Assembly (NCBI GenBank): GCA_008508345.1
Contig: QNGE01000424.1
Location: 228,567 to 292,566 of the forward strand
Direction: 5' to 3'
Source of the DNA: Paragonimus westermani
Lineage: Eukaryota; Platyhelminthes; Trematoda; Plagiorchiida; Troglotrematidae
Length of the DNA stretch: 64,000 bases
Of this stretch, positions 42,301 through 54,300 are shown piece by piece. Numbering within the stretch: position 1 is the first letter of the stretch; every line of letters starts with the position of its first letter. The translations under genes and the position numbers were made by a program. A model generated the notes under the pieces. That model was not told the origin of the DNA. It worked only from the letters and a program-made list of their open reading frames with translations, and made no database searches.

Positions 42301-45300
42301 CTCATTAGCTGTTCCACGTTGTGTTTTCGAGTGATATAAGGTCACCAAGTATTGAAACAGTTGTGTTAGATAGTCTATCAGAGTGGGTGCATGTGTCAAA
42401 TGACCAAACATATCGCCGGTCACTGATAGTATCTTCGTCTCAGTGTTTAAAAGCTGATTATGGTTTCTTCAATGTTCTTTTGTACAGCTGAAAGAAACTT
42501 CTACAGAACCACTGCTACACACTGCCTCCCACAGTCTGTTCATTGTACTTGCCAGAGAGTACAGCGAGAAGGCTTTTCGTGGCATTGCCAGATTAAATGT
42601 GGTAAGCAAATTTTTAATCTCTGATGATTCTATATTTGTACTGTTAGCAATAAACATACATTCGATAGTACTCCTATGATTGCTTCCGGTGTTTGAGATT
42701 CAACATTGTTATGAGGTTATTTAGGGTGGATTGGACCTCTGGTTTATATCCTATTGTAGCCATCCAACCAACAACAGACAGGATGAGTCAAGTCTCCCTA
42801 TTGCAGGGGTGTTAGTTTTTCCATTTCTTGAACATAATGATCGAGTCCATTCAAGAAGCAGAACTTTTCGGAAGAGACTACTTTGGGTCTCCCTACTCTA
42901 ATTTGTAGCTTCTCCAACATGGTAAAACTATGGTAATCACGATTGGGCTTACCTTATTTGTTAGTAAACATTATTCCTGAAACATCAACACATGCAAAAT
43001 ATTTTTCTCATAGTTTTTGTATACCTGTTGTTTTAAAAATTTATGACCAAATGAAAATAACTCGCGATCAATGACCTAGGAAATGTTCTGTGACACCTGA
43101 TCAATTGGCGCCACACAGATCAGAATAGTAGGTGACATCGACTTTGCATGAAGTTGTGGAACAGGCACACAACCGCACCCACTCAAGCCTCAAGACTTAA
43201 CCTAATCTGTTGTTGGTTGTTTGAAATGAATTTTCGTATGTTCTCTTCATGCTCAGGATCTCAATGGTGCTGATGTTCGACAAACTGCTAAATGGTTGAT
43301 CACTCCGGAATTCGATATACTCGATATTCTACATTACAAAGTACCAGACGAATTCTTATTTCTTGCAACCGGTCCAGACGCAAAGCATTCACATCTATAC
43401 TGGTAAGCGAACCGGGATATATATGACTCTGCTTCACATGATGATTATAATCCACTTCTGCAACTCTGAGAATTGCCAGGCTTCATCCATCCTAAAGTTG
43501 GGTGGATGCTGTGATAGAGAACAGTGGTCTCTAGGTTAAGTTCAACTACATATGTTCACTTCTAAAATAGTGAGTCATAAGAAGAATAGCTGGTGCGCCA
43601 CAAAACGATTTCTTGCTGTTTTCAATTTTTAATTCATCAATTATTCGTTGCACAATTTTCGTCCCCTCAGCAAACCGTATTAAATCGGAGATCTGTAATA
43701 TTTGTAACTGGGTCCTTTGTCTTTTCAGGGGATGACAATCTGAACTGGGTTGTCAGTTGGTGGCGGTTGTCTTCAGCTCTCGTAAATTCCTGTTGATGGT
43801 TTCACCTTTCCTGGTAGGCCTTACTTTACGGCCTACCAAAGACTCACAAGTCTGGGATGCCACTTAGGCCAATTTTAGCAATGACAAACTGACCTTACCA
43901 CAAATTAACACTCTGGCTGGTCACTATTCTAACCCCAGTAAAACAGAAATTTCAGAAATTCTCCATTAAAGATTCGTTTGAATTGATCAGTGACCTGGAC
44001 AGAATCAATCTTCCCAATGAACTGATGTGCTCTATGGATGTTTACTCACTTTTCACGAATGTCCCGCTGCACGAAACGATTGACTACGTTTGTGAGCTCG
44101 TTGAAATGAGTCACACTTTGTTACCACCTCCCACCGATATATTGAAGGAAACCTTGCTGCTCTGTACTGAGAATGTCAGTTTTCGTTTTGAACAGTCCTA
44201 CTGTCAAATAGACGGAGTAGCCACGGGAAGTCCACTAGGTCCCATCATAGCAGACTTTTTCATGCTAAAAATTGAGCAACAGCTAGCTACGGAGATAGAA
44301 AACTTGTCATATTACAAGCGTTACGTCGATGACACCTTAATTTTCAGTCGATCGAAACAGATCATAGATAAGCCGGTGGAACGTCTAAATAGTTGCCATC
44401 CTAATCTAAAGGTCACTTGTGAATTTGAGGTCGGCAACTGCCTGCCATTTCTAGATATCCTAATAAGTCGTCGGGAAGATGGCTCGGTTAGAAGAACCGT
44501 TTATAGGAAACCCACATGGTCAGGTCAATACCTAAACTTTAGCAGCTTCACACCGATCCAACACAAACGAGCACTAGTAAATACTCTCTTCACACGAGCA
44601 AGGCGAATCTGTACGCCCGACAGCCTCGCGGAGGAACTAGATCTGATTACGTCTGTCCTACAATCAAATGGTTACCCCAGAAGTTTCATAGATAGGCACA
44701 GTAGACCAAAATTACCATCCGAAAAGGTGGTCACTGTAGAGAAAAAGAGAGTCTATATAGAGCTACCTTTTAAGGGTGATTATGTCATGCAGCAAACATC
44801 ACAGCGATTAAGAAATTCAATTAAACGAACATTTAATGCAGCTGAACCCCGTGTAATCGCTCGGACTCGGAAACTACCAGTTCCTTCAATCAAAGGAGAT
44901 CAGCCTATTGGCGCCACTTCACGTTGTGTCTACCAATTTGTATGTAACTGCGGAGAAATTTACATAGGCAGAACCGAGAGATGCTTGAGCTCCAGAATGA
45001 AGAAACGTTTACCTAAATGGGTACAGAAGTCACTGTTACCGGAGAATGGTAATGTTTCTGAAACGCATAAACAGCCAGTTTCCTCAGTCGCTAGACACGT
45101 ATTGACCACCGGTCGTGCTACCGATCCATCTTGTGCATTCAAAATCCTGTTGCGTCATTCTAACCCGAGACTCTTACGGTTTGCTGAAGCATTTGCAATT
45201 AATCGAATCAAACCAGCTCTCTGTGTTCAGAAACAACTGTTCGTGAACCTGACCCTTCCCTGGACTTAATGTCTTATCCCAACTCGCCTATTGATCATCC

Positions 45301-48300
45301 ACTCCTCAAATCGATTGTTTTAAAAAAAGCCCACCCATAATATACTGATGAGTCAATACAAAACGCTTGCATCTACCACTTTTCATGTTCTATCTGCTTT
45401 GTTCAAATAGAACGTCAACATTTTTGAGATGATAAATGGAAAACTACAATCAGTTGCCAAATCTACACTAACAGTATTGGGTCGCTTTAGCCCAACCCAG
45501 CCTTTGTCACGTAATTGCAACTCGACCACTGTGCTGTTTAGTTCAGTTGTAGCTTAAGACAGACGAACTCTGGAAACGTCCACGACAAAACAACCCAAGT
45601 GATGTTTTACTTTTCTACGAGTAGTGGAGTATTCTGTTGACTCTAACTTGGGCGTCGATCGTATATGCCCGCGGCCTTTGCATGCATATAAACTTCCCAT
45701 TTGGTTTTATGAACCTAAGCCAGCCGTGGAAGATCAGGAAAGACATAGTATTGACCAAGAAATTCATTAAATCCCTCATTTGCAAAACTTGTTCAGGATG
45801 CCTTCCGCATTTGAAAACCATGATTTTGCATCAACTTAGTGTAAGCAACCGTAGGTGTCTAATGTTAAAAAGCACTTCAGTGTTCATGCGATTCATTGTC
45901 GAATGATCAGTACAGTTCTGCCGTCATCGTCACCAACAGCAGCAGTAGCGACAGTATAATTCCTTTTATTTCGATCACTCCACCAAAATTTGTTTCCCCT
46001 GCTTTTCGAATACAATAACTCTTGATTGTTCTCGATCTTCAAGGAAATCAACTGTCTGTCTTCCATATGGTTACTAATTGACATCAGACTATTGTTTAAA
46101 CAATATGCAACGTATAGGCAATTCCTTTGTCAGAAACATTTTCTGTGACTGTCAATAAATAAATAGTCCAGTTTGGCAGTTTGTGAATATGCGTTTAAGT
46201 GAACCGTAAACCATATGAGCCAACTTCTTGGTTGAAACAATCGGTCTTTCTTGAAACAAAATACGAGAGCCACTACTCTCTTTCATTTTCAAGATGACAA
46301 ACTGATCACCGGGAGAATAGTGTCAAATTGATAAGTAGCTTTCTTATGCTTCCTGTTGAAATATTGGGCCGAGTACTTGTATTTTCTGTCGTTTGGTGGG
46401 AAGTAATCACGTGCCCAACTGTTCAGTTCACTCCAAACCTACCGACGTGAAGGTAGAATCACTCGTTTACTTTGGACTACTGCATTTCAGTGAAAAACGG
46501 ATTATTATTTTCCGCTCCATCCAACTCAACATAAATTTTTTTTTGTTCTCGTGACTAACATTCTATTACTGTCTGAAGTAAGTAACTTCCTTTCTTAACA
46601 TCAGGCTTGCGGCGATAGAAAATTGTTAGAATACGAGCAAACTTAAAATACTGTTGCTGAGTAGTCCTAACCGACCTTACGAGCTTGCACAGAATATTCG
46701 ATGCATAATTAGAAGCAACTAGTATAAACTTGGTATAACCTGGAAGGCGCAGGCAATTTCGGTCTTCTCACTGCCCTGATCAAGCGAGGTAGGGAAATGA
46801 CAATGTGTCGTTTGTGCTAGGTCACATATCTCAACATCATCAAACATGACAAAACCCGCGCAAAGGCACCCGGTCAGGATGAATACGAATTAAGAAAGAA
46901 ACGTGCTGACGTGCTCAGCGTGCACGGACTACCAATGAAGATCCACATCCCACTCTTTTCGTTCATACTGCATTCCAAATCACCTGTAACGCGCCAGTGA
47001 CCTTCAAACCTTCAGTAGATTGAAAGCTCTGTGTGTGGATCAGAATCACATCATCCAACATGAGGAGGTTCGTCATGGTGATAAGTGCTCAGCAGATGGT
47101 GATTTAGGAAAGCTGCCTTCGTAGAGTTAATTAAGTAGTTTCCGGGTACAATGAATTGCCTATCAAGTTTGTGTTGCTTTTTAAACGGTGTTCTTAACAC
47201 TTGATCGTTTGAAAGCACGCAGTTTATTCTGGCAGAAAAAAACCGAATGTCATTATGCCCTTGTTGTGTGCCGATGGTTAACTTCCGACTTCAGTCGGAC
47301 TTATCAGCGAAGGACTGTGTTAATGGTCAAACAAGTTTTGATGAATTAATTATCCAATATGTTACGGCCGTCCATTCAGTTACCACGCACTTCGGTCAGT
47401 CATCCGGTCGATTTGAAGCTAAGGTATACATGAAGTGACCAAGCCGCTTGCAGCTTTTGTCGAGTGTGGACCGACAGCCTTTACGTTATCATTGGTTGAC
47501 CAGCGGAAAGTTGCGCATCGTGGTTACAAGGATTAGGCATATAATGTCACTCAGAATATGACTGAGATATTCAAGTGTATAGAACGTATGGTGTGACAAA
47601 ATGACCCAAATGAAAAGTGTTTACCGGCGGAAACTGAAAGGCTGAAGAATGTATAGTTGGTCCAAACTGGCATTCTGTCTAGGTTGAAATACCTGAGAAC
47701 TAGAAATTTGCTGGACTGATTACGGAGTTCAGCTGTTGTGTAGGTCGATTTATCTGTCCAGTTGACTCTCTTGGCCGACAGTCCTGTAACAGTCAGACAA
47801 ATAATGGCTTTTCTTATTCATTTTTTCAATTCAAGGTCGTTCAGTTCATAGTGGTGACATTTGATCGCTACGGATAAAACCCGTCAGGGTTATGTATTTT
47901 ATAGATTTAAGCCCTTTGTCTTATTTGACTTTTGAACAAATTCGATGTCTTATGAATCAAGCAACGCATAAGCTCCCGTTTCCGTTCTAGAGACACTAAG
48001 CTGCGAATGCTTGTATGCTGGTCTGTCCAGCTGTTCGTTTGATAGATGTTGCGTCGACTGATACCGTCCATTTTTCAGTGTACGCTAGCACTTGAAAAAA
48101 TGATTATTGGGGCAAAGGTTTAATAGATTGGACACAATTGAAGGCATCGGACACTGTATGCATTGCATTATCAGAGCTAGTAATGCTAAATATAATTGTA
48201 GAACAGTACACTGAGTTCTTATTAAAAAAAATTGACTTGTTATCCGAATGTACCACAGAAAGTTCGCCACCTTTTGTTGGTAAAGCAGAGTGTGAAATAA

Positions 48301-51300
48301 TTTTCCACCGAAATTCATCAGAACAAAAGACCTTTCAATCCCGGTACTTTCATACCAAAATGAAATCACACACGTAATCAGACTTAACATTAACTGGAGC
48401 CAGCAGAAGTAAACTTTACATTTATTTACATCACATCCAGCGAGAGCGGATATGGTTAGTTCATAAGAATGTCTTGTATGCACTTGACAAATTCGGACAC
48501 ACGACGTAGATTGAGCAGAAGAATTGTTTTTCAAAAAGCTTCATGCAGTTTCACTTATCGTGCAACCGGTGGACAAATCGGAAAGTCACGTTTGTGGGGT
48601 TTTCATACCTCTTACGAACGGAATACAACAGAAGGCCTTAGTGACAGGTGCACCTGTCAGTGTCTTCAGATATTTTGTAACCTTCTGTTCAGTATAATCC
48701 ACTTTTTCCCTTCGTTGGCGGTCCAGCGCAACTTGTTCTGGTCAGCGAGAAAAGTATTCATTTACACGTTATAACAACTGAAGCGCGTTTGTGTAGTGTG
48801 TTTAGGTTATTTTAAGGAATTAATACACACTTTCGTCGAGACCCATCATGTTGTGCTGCATGCATATGTGGCATTAGTTATTCAGTGTACACTAGCAAAA
48901 CGTCACATCATCTGTCAAATACGAAATTGAATCCGCTGCCCTGTTGAATAGATCAGTAAGTGACAGCATTTGTTCTGCCGTTTTTATGCTTTCTTACCTG
49001 GTGGAGCATAAAACATCGTTCTCCAGTTGAGAATTTGAATAACGAAATCAGAAGACCGGTTTTGAAAGTTGAAAGTCATCAGTTGCTAAACACAACATCG
49101 GTAATCGTCAAAAATTTTTAAACGAACTAAGCCCATAAATCAGGTCAATCTGTACACTAATCTGTCACTGTTCATACCACTGCAGACGGGGTTCAAGGTC
49201 AACAGCTTTTGCGCACAGAGGACAGGCTTGTTCTGTACGACAAGCAGCGCCTCGAGTGACTTAAGGATGGTAAGCTTGTGGTGCTGCATCAACATGAGGA
49301 AGGCGTTTATCCGGTCAGACATATGACCAGCCTCCAGAAGGTGTCTGGCGATCAAGGAAACCGGCTCCCGTTGTTGGGCGGGGTGGCATCAGGTCACGCC
49401 GCACATCCTTGACATTCTGAGGCGCACGGATCTATCGGTTCTGCCAACTTGGACGTCATCTCAGCTGCAGGTGAACGGGTAGGTACAGTGTGAAGTGGAC
49501 AGCTCTGGCGCTCATCTCTTAAGTGAGGAAGTATGATTGAAGTGGTGCGGTTGAGTAAATGCAGTGTTGTTGCATTTCACGTCTGCTGGACAACCTACGT
49601 CAGTTGTCGCGCTAGAAACGACATATTACTATCTCCTTTGTACGGTAACTGCACCGGTTTCTTCGGAATAGACTTTGCTTTTGGGGTCATTACTTTCGGT
49701 TTGCAGTGAAATTCAGTGAAACCCAGTGGATAACCGCCGGAGACGATGGTCTCACGAAGAAATTTTAAATCTGTATTTAGTGTACCAGCCGTACATACTG
49801 TTCGCGCTCTGTGAAACAGACAACGAATCAGGGAGTGATTATGTTGTGAGTGAGAAGTTAAAATTTTGATTTATCCTCCTCAAGTGGACTTGACATTTAC
49901 TGGTTGACACGCTGTATCATCCTTCCGTCGCTTGATGCGGATATCCAGGATGGCGAGCGTGTTTACTTTTTCAAACTCAGACGACATCTTTAGATTCTGG
50001 TGCTGAGAGTTAAAAAATTCCAGTAGTTTTCCGTTGTTTCTTTGTCTTGTGATAATATTGTTAACATATCGACGACAAATCGGGATGTCGTAGAGTATAT
50101 TCGCGAAGCGGAGCTAAACTCGATCCTAGACAACTATCCAACATGGCCAACATATCCGTTTAAATTTATGATTTTCGAGACGTCATTACAAGCCTGCAAT
50201 CCTTAAGTCACTCGAGGTACTGCTTGTCGTGTGTAACTAGCCTGTCCTCTGTGCGCAAAAGCTGTTGACCTTGAACCCCGTCTGCAGTGGTACTGAACAG
50301 TGACAGACCAGTGTACAGATTGACCTGATTTATGGGCTTAGCTCGTTTAAACATTTTCGACGATCACCGAAGTTGTGTGTAGCAACTGACGAGCGCTTAC
50401 GGAATTGTACTACCAACTTTCAAAACAGGTCTTCTGCTTTCGTTATTCAACTTTGGAGTATCTCGAATGCAACACAGTCAAACTGTTTGTCGAATGTATG
50501 CAAACACACGTGCGATTGATTTTTGCTTGCGGTCTGGTAGAGAAGACATTGCAAGAGAGTAAATCTTGTATCAGCTGTTTGCCTAGGAAACGCTTGTTTA
50601 CGAAGTAATTCAATCAACTCATTCTCTTGCACAACAAGAATTTTTTCACCACCATTGGGATCCATGGTGCAATGTCTTAAATTGCGTTGTAGCCAGTATC
50701 GAAACAATTTAGGCTGTGAGTTTTCAGTTCTATTTTTGTCACGTCGACGTGACTGTCACGTGTTACCTGCCAACAGAGCCTCAGGTAAGTATCACGAACT
50801 GTATAGTCACTGATGAACTCAGTCTTTTCCCTTCACTTTGTTAATCGAATAGTGAACTTTAGATACTCAGTGAGAGCCTAAACTAATACTCCGGGCACAT
50901 CAGAAAATCTCAGCATATCAGACGCGCCCAGCGCAATAATGAGAACAAGGATATGCGGTGAGAGTTTTCCTCGGAAAATTTATGTTTGTTTATGTGGTTG
51001 CTGAGTTTTTGTTCAGCTTCACAATGTTCATTGAACTGTAGTATATACCTGATGAGATTCGGTGAAGTGTGCTCGAGGGATACATTGTGCAGAAACCTGT
51101 TTGTGACGTGTTTGTTCAAATTTATCTGTATGATTGTATTAGTATAAAGCGGGTTGGTATGATTAGACTGGAATATCGATCGGAAATATTAAGAAGAAAC
51201 AAGATTATGCTGTGAAAATGTGAAAAGAAGACAGCAATTAGGACGGAATCAGGTTCAGCGCTCAAGTAGAACGATGTACGATGATCGAGCAACAGCTCTA

Positions 51301-54300
51301 ATTCTGCTTATTCCATGGGAAACGAGCATCATGTGAACGCTGATCAAGTTTTCCAAGTGGCCTGTCATGTGGTGTGCAACCAATCACACGCAGTCCGATG
51401 GATTTTTTAGGCAGCTACCCTAGTCTCGAATCGACCGTGTTAGTAGTGGTAAGTTTGCGTGTTTAACGAGTCCGAAATAGTAAATTAATTATTCAGTCAC
51501 CACCGGATTGACTACTGAGTCGGTCTGTCTCTAATAATTTAGATCAATACCCCCAGCAAGCTCAGTCGTGCAGTTATATAAGTGTATCAGTTTGCTGATG
51601 AACTGTCAGAAACCTACACACGTCTAGATATTTCAACTGTCAAAACTAGCACTGAACGTGGGTCAAGATCGCATTCAGTTTTGCATGGAGATCAGTTCGT
51701 TACGAACTTATAGCAAGTTTACAGATTGTTTTTTAGTTACCTAAAATATAATGAACATTGAATATTAGTTGCATCATGAAGTTTGCTTTCCCTTAAAATT
51801 TACTTTCATCTTGCTGGCACGGATGCGATAGAGCAAAAAACTAAGCTATCTAGCTGTCATCAAAGACAAAATAGGGCACATCTATTTACATTGACGAAGA
51901 TTGTCTTTTGAACACAGTGAAGTGAACGGAAGTAGACCATGCCCTCACGAAGACAGCTGGCTGTTATTTGTTTCGTGGTTTGATCAATGTTCATCAAACG
52001 AACAGTTTGCCCGAGATAAAAATCAATTGCATTTAAAAGTGAAACAGTAACACCTTTTGCGAAACAGTGGCATGATGTAGATCCGTAATCGTTTATCCCC
52101 ACTCTGTCTTGTCGAATGTCAAATACTACTTATTCACTAACATATCGAATAGTTATTGATCGGAAAGAAATGACACACTGTATTTGGGACGGAGACAAAC
52201 ATTCATAATAAAGGACAGGACGCACGATTATTATGCGCAGTTATGCTTGAAAACTACGCAGAAAGTTTGTGCACGAAAATTCATCACTTTGATTTCTATC
52301 GCCTTACAGCCTACATGATTGACCGGTTTCTTCAATAACCCAACCGTATATCGGCTGCTGCCCTGATCACCCAAAAGAAATGGTGTACATGCAAACAGTT
52401 ATAAAATATGTAGAGTGTGTCGAATTTCAAAACACAAACATACGTCAATCAGTTAAACGTACTCAAATCCTCAACCTCATCCACACAGGGAGTTTCAAAA
52501 GTGAGAGACAAATTGTTGACGGTGAATCCGGAAACCGTTCGCTGAACTGTTTGCGACGAAATTTCTCATCAATTTTGGTTTAGCTATCAGTTGAATTCTT
52601 GTAAGAGGTCAAAATTGACCCACAAACTTTGATTTATCCTTGGATTTCTTAAACTTCACATGTTTATCTGTGCTCAAAACGTGTCAGTACACCGAAAGTC
52701 CACACAGTAATCTTTCTTCAATTGCGGATGCTTCAATAAAGGTTTACTGAGAGCTAACGAAAGATGATCTTTCAAATGTAACAGCAACACTTGTTCTCGG
52801 AACGAATCTGCTGACTTTGGAACAGACTGACCAATTTTCGAAACCTGGCTCTTTTTCCACGCATGTGAGAGTCAGTCGGAGATTAATTTCGTTTGAATCC
52901 TCCCCGAGTACACATGAGTGTTTTTTTCTTCCACCGCACCTGTCAAGTTATCTGCGTGTATGCTTGCTTTTCTTGGCTGCGTCTTCGTGATCCGGTCTTC
53001 ACGGTACACTTTCTTGGTTGCGGTGGGGTGCACCGAGCTAGCAGTCTGTTTCCATTCAGTTATCTACATGTACCGCCTTTATGGCGTCGAATAATTCCCC
53101 TTTCAACCTGACCTACAGAAAACAGTGTTCTATCCCCTGCTCAAAATGGTAATCATATGGGCATACTGTTAAATCTGTTGATCGCGCGACGTCCGACTGA
53201 GTAGGATTTATGAAGTCGGACACAGAATTTGACTTCTACGTTCCAGCTTAAACGCACTTCACTTGAAAAACTGGGTCATTGTGCGAATTTCTGCGGGGCT
53301 TTTCTGCTCACCTCAGATTGCATTCAAAACGTTTCATCATTTAGGTGAATGGATTAGCAATCAATGAGAAGAAGCTAATTTTAGGTGATTTTGATGTGTC
53401 AGAGCTATGTACCGAAGTATTAACTGAGGATTAGTGAAAAACAGCAAGATTAAGAGAGAGTTCAGGCAGCCCGTTCATTAATGCACTCCTTTTACCAATG
53501 TACAAAGCTTTATAATCTCCCAGTCTAAATAAGAAGTTCTATTCACAACTTGACTTAGAATACGAACAAGGTCAGTAACTGTGAAAGAGGAGCTTTGTTT
53601 TTTAATGAGCTTGTGTACTTACAACTTTCGACGGACCGAAATATGGTGAAGGTTTACGTAGAACTGACCGAGTCAGTCTGTAGGAAATTTGTGACGCCTT
53701 CATGGTTAGCCCATCTTTAATTATCACAATGAACTGGCAATTTTAATGGCAGTTTATTTGAACAAATTAACCGTGCATTACAGTGCGTAAATTAATCATT
53801 CGCACCAGTGATTGCTCAAGATGAATGTCAGATTCTACTCCCTTCCGGCTGTCCCCCAAACTAAACAACAGTCATGAAATAAGAGTTAGACTTGTCTAAA
53901 CTGAACAAAAAACAGTTAGACCAACAATTTATTAGGAGTATTTTAGAAATAACCCGATTGCGAGAAATTTGGACTTCGGCTGGATTCGAACCACCGAGGA
54001 AAACAACGTGCCCAAACGCAGCAAATGCTGTACCAGCTGAGTTACAAATCTATGCAGGCCCCTCAGAAATTTTACATTTGGACCTATTTACCTACCCAAC
54101 CAAACCGTCATATAGAGTACGTCAAATCATCCAGCCCATCAACTGCCCAAGCAGGATTTCTCGATCACTTCACGCTGGAATCCACCAACACCACCGATAA
54201 GGATTGGCATTGTATTAATGATGAGTAGTTTGACAGATGTGATGTATTAAGCAAGACCAATCAAAAGTTTAGAATATAACTGGATTGACGGGCGGTCTTT

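Larger units (their letters stand above)
49030..50460. repeat. Large inverted repeat formed by Penelope copies 3 and 4
   Basis: The outer 240 bases on each side are reverse complements with a few differences, enclosing about 0.95 kb of copy 3. Both 3' ends point outward. The two sides are more alike to each other than either is to the copy at 56652, which suggests they arose together. Confidence 0.75.

Noticed and set aside
47247..47438. Frame with TSFDELIIQYV, faintly like a Gypsy capsid
   Set aside because: No zinc knuckle, protease or reverse transcriptase follows, and the match rests on only a few residues.
48085..48534. Open frame of 149 codons on the minus strand, with a second open frame (48138-48377) on the plus strand
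   Set aside because: Neither protein resembles a family I know, composition is like the surrounding intron, and no splice or promoter context supports a gene.
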